Source: Bradyrhizobium sp. CCGUVB1N3
GTDB taxonomy: Bacteria > Pseudomonadota > Alphaproteobacteria > Rhizobiales > Xanthobacteraceae
Reading direction: 5' to 3'
Length of the DNA stretch: 64,000 nucleotides
NCBI RefSeq assembly: GCF_024199925.1
Contig: NZ_JANADR010000001.1
Location: 8,063,501-8,127,500 of the forward strand
Part shown: piece by piece, positions 47,025 to 56,101 of the stretch
Layout of the letters: each line of letters begins with the position of its first letter
Numbering within the stretch: the stretch's first letter is position 1
Translations under genes and position numbers: made by a program
The notes under the pieces: generated by a model
Database searches by the model: none
The model's input: only the letters and a program-made list of their open reading frames with translations
Told to the model about the DNA's origin: nothing

Positions 47025-47320
47025 GGCGACCGACTTCCGCGCGGTCTCGCCGTCGCTTGATAGCTGGCCGCTGGTCTATCACCTTCTCTAAGCGGCGCAG
47101 CGTTCCACTACGAAGCGGTTCAGCACTAAAAAGTGCGCATCCGATTGCAACGGGCGCAAAACCTGCCCAAGCCGGGGGATTTCGGATCGAAATATCAACC
47201 AGTTTCGGAAGCGGACTATAGCAAGGCCTACTGTCTGCTCAGATCGCAACCTGAAGCGAATGTCGGTATCGGAGGTTGCGCCTCCCCGCAACCAAGATTT
47301 GATAGCAGTATCAATGAATT
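47025..47320. other. Intergenic stretch ending in an orphan terminator
   Basis: About 300 bases with no convincing gene on either strand, directly followed by a strong terminator. It could encode an untranslated RNA, but no tRNA or known ncRNA structure is recognised. Confidence 0.35.
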
Positions 47321-47343
47321 AGCCCGCCTCTGGCGGGCTTTTT
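47321..47343 (+). terminator. Rho-independent terminator without an obvious upstream gene
   Basis: Stem AGCCCGCC pairs with GGCGGGCT around TCT, followed by five T residues. It reads on the plus strand, but no supported plus-strand gene precedes it for several hundred bases. Confidence 0.7.
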
Positions 47344-47601
47344 CATGCCTTACAAATCATTCCAGTCTGCTCGAAGGAAAACCATTATTTCGCAATGGGT
47401 TAGAGAAAACCCGGCTCGGATTCCCAACCGCTCGCAAGAATTCCACGGCACAAAACTGGCACAAAACGGAGCGCCTTGTTCGTGCAAGCTTCCGGTCTGC
47501 GGGCAGACGGTCACGAGCGTGGTCCGACGCTCTCAACTGGGGGAATTTCCTGTCGGGCCAAGTGATACCATCACGCAATTCGGGACTGCATCGACCGCAT
47601 C
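47344..47601. other. Intergenic upstream of the endonuclease-like gene
   Basis: About 260 bases with no supported gene. Overlapping short frames have no ribosome site or domain. Confidence 0.35.
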
Positions 47602-48567
47602 ATGACAAAGCTGTCGCCTCACCAAGAGCTTGAGCGAAAAGTGGAGCGCATCCATCGGCTGCTGGAGGTCGAGGGCTCTACGGTTACGTGGAATGATCGC
47701 ATACCCGATCCCGACAGTCCCGATCAGCCACGCCAGATCGACGTCACGATCCGCCGCGATGATTGCTTGACCATCGTTGAGTGCCGGCTTCATGCGAAGC
47801 GACAGGACGTCAAATGGATCGAGGAACTGATCGGACGCCGGATCAGCCTGAAGGCTGATGCCGTGATCGCCGTCTCGGCATCAGGCTTTACGAAACCCGC
47901 GCGAGAGAAGGCTGCCAGTTATGGTATTCATCTGAGGGATTTTGCGACGCTCTCGCCCCAGGAAATCCAAAATTGGGGTCGCAAGCGCACACTGGCCATT
48001 GCGTTTTGTGAATTTACGCAGGTGGCCGTGATCTTTCGCATGAAGGAGTCCCTGGATGGTCAAACGCCAAAGCTGACTGACAGCGCGGGTGCTCCCCTAA
48101 GTCCACCTCTCTGGTACAAGCTGTTCGAGCAAATCATGCGTCGGCTCGAAGAATCGAAATGGACGGGCGTTCCGGCAACGATCACGATCGAGGTGCGCGC
48201 CGAACTCCTGGTAAATAGCAAGCGGCCCGCCTCGATCGCTCTTTCGACCAAAGTGCGACGCATCACCAAATCGATCTCCCTCGCGTCAGTTGTTGAATAT
48301 GCCGATCCTGTGAAGGTGGAGAGTCACGCTGAGATCGGCAGCTTTGATCTTGGCGCGTCGGAATTCATCGAAAGCGGTGACGATGTCGCCATGACGGTCG
48401 ATCTGAGTACCATCACGATTCCCGAAAATTGCTGCTTCGAGACTCTGACCATTGATGCCGGTCGCGTGGTCAATATGCGTCCAAACATCATCGGTGCCGA
48501 GCACTGCTTCAAAGCTAAGATTCCGATTCAGTTCCGCTACGAGATTGAGCGCCCCAATCATCCATAA
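47602..48567 (+). CDS. PD-(D/E)XK restriction-endonuclease-like (Mrr-type) protein
   Basis: This 321-residue protein has an N-terminal nuclease-like fold: IDVTIRRDDCLTIVECRLHA gives Asp47 and the E-x-[K] position Glu60-Cys-Arg62, where Lys would be expected; a Lys follows four residues on. The AVIAVSASGFTKPAREKA stretch is typical of Mrr-like nucleases. The C-terminal ~180 residues form a separate domain without a recognised motif. It is in a defence-type neighbourhood. Altered catalysis or a DNA-binding role remains possible. Confidence 0.65.
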   Translation: MTKLSPHQELERKVERIHRLLEVEGSTVTWNDRIPDPDSPDQPRQIDVTIRRDDCLTIVECRLHAKRQDVKWIEELIGRRISLKADAVIAVSASGFTKPAREKAASYGIHLRDFATLSPQEIQNWGRKRTLAIAFCEFTQVAVIFRMKESLDGQTPKLTDSAGAPLSPPLWYKLFEQIMRRLEESKWTGVPATITIEVRAELLVNSKRPASIALSTKVRRITKSISLASVVEYADPVKVESHAEIGSFDLGASEFIESGDDVAMTVDLSTITIPENCCFETLTIDAGRVVNMRPNIIGAEHCFKAKIPIQFRYEIERPNHP

Positions 48568-48701
48568 TTGGCGCGCGTGGCAGTCACATGCGGCCTTCCC
48601 AAGGCTTTTCAACATAGTACCAACGGCTAATTGTGGGCGGCTTTCAGATTGCCCTTTATGGTTGTGACTGGCCGGGCTAGATTGCTCCCGGGTGGGGGCA
48701 A

Positions 48702-49410
48702 ATGGCAAAAAAGAGTATCAAGGTACGGCGTCCGTCGCGCGCGCCGAAAAAGAAAATTAAGAGCAACGTGGCTCGGCCATTCACGCCGGAAGCCAAGCTT
48801 AAGCGAAGCATCAGAGCTCATTTCAAAGCGTTGGGATTCACGAAGGCCCAAGACGGGACTCTTGTGCTGCCGGGTTCTGGCAAGGAAATCGTGCGCAAGC
48901 TTCATGCGAGCCAGCGAACCGAGCGTCTCGATCAAAGCGCGGCGTTTTTGAAGCGAACGTCGTCAAAGGCGCTGCTTCATTTCGCCAATGGGGCAGAGAT
49001 TGATCCAGCGAAAATTCAGCTCAGGCTGATACGTGTCGAGAGCAAAACCGCAGAAGCAGATCTATTCCGATTTGCAAGTCTCACCTGGTCGGTACCCGTA
49101 TCCGCTGGATTTGGTCGGCGGCTTCGTTATCTCGTGTGGGATGAAGGGCACGACAAGTTGGTTGGTCTGATCGCCTTAGGCGATCCCGTCTTCAATCTCT
49201 CTGTGCGCGACAATCTCATCAAATGGACCGCCGCTGATCGTGCGAAACGGCTCGTAGGAGTCCTTGACGCTTATGTCCTTGGCGCTGTGCCCCCGTACAA
49301 CATGCTGCTTGGCGGAAAAGCCGTCGCCTGTCTATTGCGGTCGCAAGAGGTTTTCAAAGACTTCATTCGGCAACGCGAACATCGGTATCCAGACAGACAT
49401 CGACGATGCC
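48702..49410 (+). pseudogene. DruA-like (DUF4338) protein, C-terminally truncated
   Basis: From the ATG at 48702 the protein resembles the DruA component of the Druantia anti-phage system. It has a basic N-terminus, then LRYLVWDEGHDKLVGLIAL, GDPVFNLSVRDNLIKW, LDAYVLGAVPPYNMLLGGK and a VACLLRSQEV stretch. The homology stops near 49400, where the sequence becomes the antisense of the gene at 49415. DruA family members are about 350-450 residues, so roughly the last third is lost. The reading frame itself runs on to 49628 by chance. Full Druantia partners are not present. Confidence 0.68.
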
Positions 49411-49414
49411 CCTG

Positions 49415-49816
49415 CTACGGCGTCTTCGGCTTGGCCGCATCCAGCAGCTTTAACGCGTCGTCGAGAAACGTCAGGGCAGCTTTTGAGGCGTCTACACATC
49501 CCTGGACATCGGACGTATTCGTTGTCGCTCCCGCAACATTGTCCCGCGCGTGTTTGACGGCGCGGAAGATATCATCGACGCCTGCAATCGCCGTCGCAGC
49601 TGTGACCTTGCCACGATTCCTGAACTGAAGTTGAGGAAAGGAGAAAGCAATAAAGATCAAACCCATAATGACGGCCAGTCCCGAAGTAGCCGGAGTCCAA
49701 TCAACCTCGATACCGACGAACTTCTTTGGAGCAAATAGCCCGAGCAATAACAGGACGATACCCAGTACAAACGCCGCATTGCTTCCAGCGCTTACGAAAT
49801 CAATCAAGTCCTTCAT
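49415..49816 (-). CDS. Two-TM hypothetical protein
   Basis: This 133-residue protein has two hydrophobic helices (AAFVLGIVLLLLGLFAP and LAVIMGLIFIAFSF) near the N-terminus, followed by a soluble helical domain (VQGCVDASKAALTFLDDALKLL). It overlaps the broken end of the DruA-like gene. Such small membrane proteins occur in defence islands, but no function is known. Confidence 0.6.
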   Translation of the reverse strand: MKDLIDFVSAGSNAAFVLGIVLLLLGLFAPKKFVGIEVDWTPATSGLAVIMGLIFIAFSFPQLQFRNRGKVTAATAIAGVDDIFRAVKHARDNVAGATTNTSDVQGCVDASKAALTFLDDALKLLDAAKPKTP

Positions 49817-49933
49817 GACGCCCTCCCGCCAGCGTCAGACCGTAGCAATCTGGCGGAGGAGTTGCAAAGACCTTGGGCACTCGTACTGGGCGCTACCAAT
49901 CTCGGGAGAGACGCTTGACTCTTGGCGCTGCCG

Positions 49934-50698
49934 TCAGCCTTCTTTCTGCGAAGCAATGAATGTCTTAATGTCGTCGGTCAGCCGGAACCATTCGCGATTG
50001 AAACGCGCTGCTTCGAAGCGTGAGTGAAGCTCTTGTTCGAGTGATTGCGTGCCGGGGATCGTCAGGTGAATGGTCGGCTCGACATGCGACGCCGTCCGCA
50101 GCGACCTCAATCTGTCCTCAAGGCGGGTAGTAAAGCCGATCTTCACGAATGCCGGATTGTCTGTACTGATCAGATAGACCACCGAACCGGATGGCTTCAC
50201 GGGACGGCTATAGATCTCGTTGATGACACGCAGGCACTGGCGACGCACATCGTCATCAAAGCAGTCCATCCGCTCAGGCCGTTCCTTTGGATAACCATAT
50301 GCTAGGCGCGCCACAGTCGCTTCGTGCGCTAGCGGCTGATCGGTGCCGTTCCTTAGCTTTGCATACGCCTCACGTGATGACGTGATAGTGGACACCGCAT
50401 CATCGATTGAGTTGATTGCACGCTGCTTCAACTGCCTGTCGTCAAAGACTTCGCTTTCGTCGCCGGAGTCTTCGAACAGTTCCTGCTCCATGTCGCTGGG
50501 ATCGAAGCGCGCAGCCAGCCATCGGCGCGCGGTTTCCTTTTTCGCCTTCGCCAGCAACTGCTTTGCCTTCGCCCGCGGCATGTGCTTCAGATCATTGTTG
50601 TCGCAGAGGATGATCCAGTCTTCCGGCAACGTGAAAGGCGCGCCGAGATGCTCCAGCAAGTTGGCCAGGGCCTGAACCGCTTCCGTCATATCCGGCAC
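49934..50698 (-). CDS. GIY-YIG (T5orf172-type) nuclease-like protein
   Basis: This 254-residue protein has a charged N-terminal region, with GIY-YIG-like signatures in the last ~90 residues: VVYLISTDNPAFVKIGFTT, the LRTAS helix and a Glu-containing ELHSRFEAARF stretch. The RDEWFRL-type ending (REWFRLTDD) is typical of T5orf172 nucleases found in phages and mobile elements. It might act as a nuclease in restriction or DNA repair. Confidence 0.75.
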   Translation of the reverse strand: MPDMTEAVQALANLLEHLGAPFTLPEDWIILCDNNDLKHMPRAKAKQLLAKAKKETARRWLAARFDPSDMEQELFEDSGDESEVFDDRQLKQRAINSIDDAVSTITSSREAYAKLRNGTDQPLAHEATVARLAYGYPKERPERMDCFDDDVRRQCLRVINEIYSRPVKPSGSVVYLISTDNPAFVKIGFTTRLEDRLRSLRTASHVEPTIHLTIPGTQSLEQELHSRFEAARFNREWFRLTDDIKTFIASQKEG

Positions 50699-51583
50699 AG
50701 TGCAGCTCCATGTGTGGTGAGGCCGAATTTATCTCGGCGATAATGGAATCTAATGTGCGCTTGGGTGGATGCCAGGCTGCGATCCACGATCGAGGTCGTT
50801 TGGCTGGGGATAACGCGGGAAGGACGGGGGAGTGGGGACTGACGTTTTTGATTCGCGTCGGCCGGTGGAGCCGCCCGAATTATTGCGCTCCGACGGGCAC
50901 AAACTCAGCAGCATTGACCCGGCTTGCGGCGGTGGCAGTGTCGAGGTGAAGGCAGAGAAGGCCTGCCTTCGGGGTGTAAGAGCCTCACCGATAGCGTAGT
51001 GGTATCACGACACGATGCCGTCTTTCGACCCGATGGGCCGCGAGGCGGCGGCGGAGTCCTGCTAACGACGCGCGGCGCGGTTGAGGAGACGTTTCTGGTT
51101 CAGTAAGTGAACTCGTGAGGCCGCCGCGTGCAGTCGCTATTTAGCTCGCAGCCTGAATCGATCTCTTGCTGACGGCACCAAAGCGAGGGTCATGAATGGC
51201 CTCGGACGACGCACATCCCGAAAGCTAGACCCCGATAGAGCAGAACGCAAGCGTTCTCATCCCGTTGCACAGCCTGTGCACGACGGCCCCCAAGTCACTA
51301 TTCCCCTGCTCGAATTAAAGTTGATGCGACGTGATGACGCAACCCCCGGCCGGACCGTTGCAAACAATATTCATGGCGCGACCGGCTGCGCCGGTCAGGC
51401 TCTATGCCGCTGTCTGGCGAGCGTCACCGAGCCCCCGAGGGAAGTCGGGGTCTCGGCCTTTCAGGTGACGATCCTTTGCGCAAGAAATATTGCACTCCTT
51501 GCCGGGGACACTCGGGAAAGAGGCTCGCCTGCGGTGATCGCTATCACTGCCTCTGTCCCGGGTGCCCTTTTAACCGGTCGCGT
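50699..51583. other. Non-coding, repeat-rich stretch
   Basis: About 900 bases of GC-rich DNA without a supported gene. The part from 51430 on is similar to 60740-60863 (CGGGGACAC…GGCTCGCC and ATCGCTATC-type blocks). It belongs to the left part of the dispersed repeat described at 51584. Confidence 0.4.
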
Positions 51584-51936
51584 CGCTACACTCGTCCCGC
51601 GTGCCCTGTCACCTGCAAGCATGTGCCAGGTCGCTGTGCTCACGCGGCCCGGGTGCCATTTCAGTTGAGGCGATGCGCATTCGCGCACGCCGGATCGGGG
51701 CCTGCGGCCCATTTTGAAGGGTGGGGTCTGCGACCCTTTTTTGAAGCAGGGGGCCTGCGGCCCCCGGGCCGTCAAGGCCAAGCCCCTCATGGAGAATGAG
51801 GGGCGGAAAGCGGCGGCCGTGTTGTCCCCCGGATCAAGTCCGGGGTCCGGCCCGCACCAAGCCCGCTCGTTTTCCGGCCTGTGACGGCCCACCCCTGCTC
51901 ATCGGCGCTGGCCTAGTTCCGGTTGCATGCGCAACC
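51584..51936. repeat. Dispersed repeat, copy 1 (upstream of ardC stub)
   Basis: This ~350-base segment matches 62251-62550, including GCCGTCAAGGCCAAGCCCCT and CTGGCCTAGTTCCGGTTGC blocks in the same order. Copy 1 has an extra GC-rich insertion of GGGTGGGGTCTGCGACCC type. It leads directly to the ardC start at 51955, so it is probably the normal upstream region of an ardC gene on a mobile element. Confidence 0.8.
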
Positions 51937-51954
51937 GGCAATCAGGTGGCAACG

Positions 51955-52098
51955 ATGAGAACTGACGTTTATCGGAAGATCACCGATCACATCGTTCGCG
52001 AACTTGAAAAACGTGCGCGGCCCTGGCACCAGCCGAGGAAGGTCGAGCACAGCGCAGGGCGCATCACGCGGCCCTTGCGCGGCAACGGCATTTGGTAG
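51955..52098 (+). pseudogene. ArdC-like antirestriction protein, N-terminal stub
   Basis: The 47-residue stub begins MRTDVYRKITDHIVRELEK and continues to RITRPLRGNGI, which is the start of the ArdC N-terminal (DUF1738-type) single-stranded-DNA-binding domain. It then ends abruptly at a rearrangement junction near 52090. Full ArdC proteins are about 300 residues. A second, different stub lies at 63310-63440. Confidence 0.8.
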
Positions 52099-52165
52099 CG
52101 ACGATCTCTAGAGCCGCTTTGCGTGCCTCTGTGTCTGCCGACAAGCTCATGCCCTGTTCACTCAT
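52064..52165 (-). CDS. Short gene stub coupled to fic
   Basis: The start ATG overlaps the fic stop (ATGA). The 33-residue frame begins MSEQGMSLSADTEARKAAL and ends in a basic tail, crossing the junction that also truncates the ardC stub. It is probably the N-terminus of the gene that followed fic before the rearrangement. Confidence 0.5.
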   Translation of the reverse strand: MSEQGMSLSADTEARKAALEIVATKCRCRARAA

Positions 52166-53396
52166 CTGCGTGCTCCGGAAACAATCCCGGCATCCACCGC
52201 GAGGCGAGGGCGGCGGGAAACGCAGGCAACAATGGATCACGTGGCCCTTTTGAGCTGAGGACGCCGCGGCCGAGAAGTTCAGAGACGATACGTCGGGCAT
52301 GACGTGGCGTCAGGCCGAGAAGGCCGGCTACATCGCCGCGCGGAAGCTCGCCGCGATAGAGGATTGCTTCAAGCACCGCACCTGCCTTGGGGGGCAGCTT
52401 GTTGACGCGAATTTCCTCCTCCGCCCACAGCAATATGCGCGTGCGCAGCCGATCAGGCTGCATGAGCGATTCCATGAAGTTTACTTGGTCAATGCAGGTC
52501 TCAAGGAAGAACCGGGTGAATGACGCGAGTGCTTCCTCGCTGAGGCTGCCGCGACCATCCAGGTCGTTGCGTCGCGCAAGATCGCATTGCGCGAGATGCT
52601 CCTTATAGGCGCCGTCATTTCGAGCAAGCCCGCGATCCGCGGACCAAACAGCGCCCGTATCGAGCGCCTCTGACAGCATCGCATGCGACATCAGGCGTGT
52701 GACGCGGCCATTTCCATCCACGAACGGATGAATCCATAGGAGGCGATGATGCGCTGCCGCCGCAGCCAGGATGGCGTCCGTCTTGCCGACCCTGCTAAAA
52801 GTCTTCTCGAAATGCGCGAGAAAACGGGGAACGGCGCCCGGACTGACGGCGACATGGCGCCCCACCTTGACGTCACGAAGCCGCAATTCGCCAGGCACGA
52901 CACGAATCCGTTCTTTCGTGTCAGGCTCCTCGATCCAGAGCATGTCATCAGGAAGATGTTCGCAGAAGCGGCGGTGAATGTCGCGGATACCATCCGTGGT
53001 CACAGCGCGACCACGAAAATTGCCCTCATCAATCCAGCGCTGCACGGCAATGTGCGCGGTCGCCTCAAGCTGAAGATCGCGCTTCTCAGGATCCGCACTG
53101 TAATCGTTCCTGAGTGCGCGCTCGATGTCGACCGGATGAGTATCGTGTCCCTCGATGAGATTGCTGTAGTAGCAGTTCATCGCACGGACCAGATCTGCCA
53201 ACGCACCCAACAGGTTCTGCGGCAGGCTTCTCTTGAAACCGGCAGACTTGCCCGCCAGATCGACAGCCAAATCCGTAAGCTCGCTCCGGTGCCGGGAATC
53301 CTCTCCGATCAAGAGCGGTTCCATAGAGAAGACTACCTCGCCGCGGTCGACGGTCCCGTCGATGTCCTCTTTCTTGTCCTCTGCAGAAATTGTCAT
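52158..53396 (-). CDS. Fic-family protein (AMPylator-type)
   Basis: I start at the ATG at 53396, giving 412 residues. The Fic motif HPFVDGNGR is at about residues 223-231, and the N-terminal inhibitory S-x-x-x-E-G helix (YYSNLIEG) at about residues 78-83 is present, so this is a class II Fic enzyme. The C-terminal ~70 residues contain a winged-helix-like stretch (RGDVAGLLGLTPRHARRIV), suggesting DNA binding. Fic enzymes transfer AMP or other groups to target proteins and are often toxins. It lies at the edge of the defence-type cluster. Confidence 0.88.
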   Translation of the reverse strand: MTISAEDKKEDIDGTVDRGEVVFSMEPLLIGEDSRHRSELTDLAVDLAGKSAGFKRSLPQNLLGALADLVRAMNCYYSNLIEGHDTHPVDIERALRNDYSADPEKRDLQLEATAHIAVQRWIDEGNFRGRAVTTDGIRDIHRRFCEHLPDDMLWIEEPDTKERIRVVPGELRLRDVKVGRHVAVSPGAVPRFLAHFEKTFSRVGKTDAILAAAAAHHRLLWIHPFVDGNGRVTRLMSHAMLSEALDTGAVWSADRGLARNDGAYKEHLAQCDLARRNDLDGRGSLSEEALASFTRFFLETCIDQVNFMESLMQPDRLRTRILLWAEEEIRVNKLPPKAGAVLEAILYRGELPRGDVAGLLGLTPRHARRIVSELLGRGVLSSKGPRDPLLPAFPAALASRWMPGLFPEHADE

Positions 53397-53606
53397 AACC
53401 TGAATAATATCATGCAGATATATTAAATTCACGTGCAAAAATAGCCGTCCTTAAGTCCGCTTTTATGCCCGCTATATCAGCGGGTTGAACCGCCTCTCTC
53501 GTCGCGAAAGATTGAAATTGTTCCCAGAATGTTCTTCCGGAACCCTGGCGAACATCCGAACAAGGCAGTGCGCGCCTGACGCGCAACTATAGATGGAGGC
53601 ATCATG

Positions 53607-54164
53607 CTAGTTATAGCTAACCACGAAGCGATCAAATTTTATTCCCGGAACGGCTGCTCGAAACGCCGTGCCGATCGCTTTCAGGTCGCGGTTCAAACCG
53701 TTGTTGGGGCGGTTTAGCGTGATATGCGGCTGAAAGTGTCTTGCCCCCAAATGCGTTGCGATTGTGGTCGCTGGGCTGTCGGACGCCAATCACTTCCATG
53801 GTCTCGAGCGGGTAAAAGCGGGCACGAAACGAACGGATCGCCTGTCTGCTCGAGCTTGTTCGCTTTACACGCACACCAACGTGGCACCGAGCTGGATCGA
53901 TCTCAGGTCTGGGGTTCTCGCCTCCCGGCGTCATGGCCATAAAGCGAAATCTTCGGCCGCCACTTCAATTTCAACGGGCTCTTCGTAGTTTGTCAGTCCC
54001 TTCAGGGCGCGCCTCGCGTGGTAAACGCTTAGATGCAGCCGCTCGTGCAGGAGCGAGGAGTGGAGCCCCATTTGCTGCGTTAAGAACCGTCGTATGGATG
54101 CCTCGCTCTCCTTTGCGACGAACAGCATTGCCCAAACCGTATGCCGGTGTCTCGCCATCATCAC
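53607..54164 (-). pseudogene. 2'-5' RNA ligase / cyclic phosphodiesterase family, two frameshifts
   Basis: Three frames together restore the family. The N-terminal part holds the first HxS motif in HLSVYHARR and runs from a GTG at 54164 to ALWP near 53931. The middle continues at LMAMTPGGENP to IRSFRARFYPLE. The C-terminal part has the second motif in HFQPHITLNRP and runs to the stop at 53607. Frame shifts are needed near 53940 and near 53755 in a G run. Both catalytic His motifs are intact, so the gene was functional before the breaks. Confidence 0.8.
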
Positions 54165-54361
54165 TCACCCCCAAGGCGATTGTCTGCCAAAGTTCCTCGC
54201 GCTTCAATCCGGTTGCGGTTGGCGCTGGCCCTCGCCATTGCCTGAGCCATCGAAGAGTGTTGGGTGTCGATATGAATTTCCCGAATATACGCCGATTGCG
54301 AATCGGCCCTGCACGATTTCCTGCGCGCGTGCTTTGCGAGACGCCGTCTCGTTGAAGTCAT
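54161..54361 (-). CDS. Small hypothetical protein coupled to the RNA ligase gene
   Basis: This 66-residue frame ends overlapping the start of the 2'-5' RNA ligase pseudogene. It reads RREIHI-type helices rich in Arg (RRRLAKHARRK and IREIHIDTQHSSMAQAMAR). Small basic genes commonly precede such ligases in rhizobia. Function is unknown. Confidence 0.5.
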   Translation of the reverse strand: MTSTRRRLAKHARRKSCRADSQSAYIREIHIDTQHSSMAQAMARASANRNRIEARGTLADNRLGGE

Positions 54362-54690
54362 TTTTTCTTGATTCGGAAAATAAGAAGATAGTAGAGGGGC
54401 GCGAAGAACGAACTCAGCAAAGGCAGCTCGATGACCGGCACACGCCGATTACCGTGCCCGCGACGGTTGGTTTCGATGGCAAGGAAGTCGATCGCCTCGT
54501 CCTGATTCTGCCGGCCACGGCATAGGGTTCGTTCGCGCAAGCGACACGGGCTTGCCCTCTGCCGTTGATCTCGGAATTGGCGGCGTAGGGCTATACTGGC
54601 ACCGCCTGGTGCTCCGACGTATCGGACGCAAGTCCAGCGTTTTATTCAACCTCCTCGAAGCCTGAGGAAAATTGCAGGAGACATCAAAGA
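54362..54690. other. Intergenic, no gene seen
   Basis: About 330 bases. The stretch at 54530-54680 may contain promoter sequences for the chemoreceptor gene, but I see no consensus boxes. Confidence 0.3.
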
Positions 54691-55983
54691 ATGTTCGGAC
54701 TTTTCAAACAGGGTGAATTGGAGAAGGCCGCCGCCATCGACCGCTCGCAGGCTGTGGTCTCTTTCAAGCTCGACGGGACGATCGAACGCGCGAACGAACA
54801 CTTCCTCGGCGCCATGGGATACACGCTCACCGAAATTGAAGGCGGACACCACAGCATGTTCGTCGATCCGGCCGAGCGCGATTGCAGCAGTTACCAGGAA
54901 TTCTGGACACGGCTCAACCGCGGCGAATGCCAGGCCGGGCAATTCCGACGAATTGCCAAGGGCGGCCGGGAAGTATGGATGCTGGCATCCTACAATCCCG
55001 TTCTCGACGAAAAGGGGACGCCTTTTGCGGTGGTGACATTCGCCACCGATGTGACCAACCAGAAGCTAGAGGCAATTGATACGTCCGGACAGATCGAGGC
55101 GATCGGCAGGTCGCAGGCCGTCATCGAATTCGGCATGGATGGCGCAATCGTCACCGCCAACGAGAACTTCCTCAAGGCGGTGGGATATTCGCTGAGCGAG
55201 ATCCAGGGCAAGCACCACAACCTGTTCGTGGCGGCCGATGAGCGCAACAGTCCGGCCTATCGCGACTTCTGGGCTCATCTTAACCGTGGCGGATACCAGG
55301 CCGGCGAGTATCGGCGCATCGGTCGTAACGGGAAGGAAATCTATATCCAGGCGTCCTACAACCCAATTCTCGACCTCAATGGCAAGCCCTACAAGGTGGT
55401 CAAATACGCCGCCGACGTGACGGAAGCGGCTCTCGCCCGTGCGCGCACCGAGCGCGCCCGCACGCTGATCGAGTCTGTTGCAGTCGGCAGCGAGGAAATG
55501 AGCGCCTCGATCCGCGAGATTTCGCAAACCATGGCCAAATCAAAGGAGGCTGCAAACCATGCCGTCAGCCGGGTGCAATCGGCCAATATTCAGGCGGGCC
55601 GTCTGAACGCTGCGGCACACGACATGGAGGGTATCGTCAAGCTGATCGGAGACATCACTGGTCAGATCAATCTGCTCGCCCTCAATGCAAGGATCGAATG
55701 TGCGAGGGCTGGCGAGGCCGGCGCTGCTTTCGCGGTGGTCACGGGCGAGATCAGAGACCTGGCCGACCAGACCAAACAGGCCACCACCAAGATCTCGCAC
55801 GAGATCAGCTCCTTGAACGCCATCGCCGGAGAGGTCGTCTCTGCCCTGAATGGCGTCCGTTCGGCAATCGATAGCGTCAGCGAATTCGTGGCGAGCAGCG
55901 CCGTCGCGATCGAGGAGCAGAATGTGGTGTCCGCTGACATGTCTTCCAACATGCAACGCGCCGCGGCGGAGCTTGCCGTGTGA
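54691..55983 (+). CDS. PAS-PAS methyl-accepting chemotaxis protein (cytoplasmic)
   Basis: This 430-residue protein has no N-terminal membrane segments. Two PAS domains lie at about residues 10-120 and 130-240, each with an ANEHFLGAMGYTLTEIEG or ANENFLKAVGYSLSEIQG type start and a YNPVLD or YNPILD end. A receptor signalling domain follows with the conserved hairpin around NLLALNARIECARAGEAG. It is the Aer-like type of cytoplasmic chemoreceptor for redox or flavin sensing. The C-terminal half of the signalling helix is short, so it may be a reduced form. Confidence 0.87.
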   Translation: MFGLFKQGELEKAAAIDRSQAVVSFKLDGTIERANEHFLGAMGYTLTEIEGGHHSMFVDPAERDCSSYQEFWTRLNRGECQAGQFRRIAKGGREVWMLASYNPVLDEKGTPFAVVTFATDVTNQKLEAIDTSGQIEAIGRSQAVIEFGMDGAIVTANENFLKAVGYSLSEIQGKHHNLFVAADERNSPAYRDFWAHLNRGGYQAGEYRRIGRNGKEIYIQASYNPILDLNGKPYKVVKYAADVTEAALARARTERARTLIESVAVGSEEMSASIREISQTMAKSKEAANHAVSRVQSANIQAGRLNAAAHDMEGIVKLIGDITGQINLLALNARIECARAGEAGAAFAVVTGEIRDLADQTKQATTKISHEISSLNAIAGEVVSALNGVRSAIDSVSEFVASSAVAIEEQNVVSADMSSNMQRAAAELAV

Positions 55984-56101
55984 TCGATCGCGAGGCCCTC
56001 AAAGATCAAATCCGCATCCGCATCGGCAACGATATGTCGAGCCTATTATGGCCCCTGCTCAACCAGCCGGCGCGATAGGGGTGGTTCGCGCCACCGAGCT
56101 T

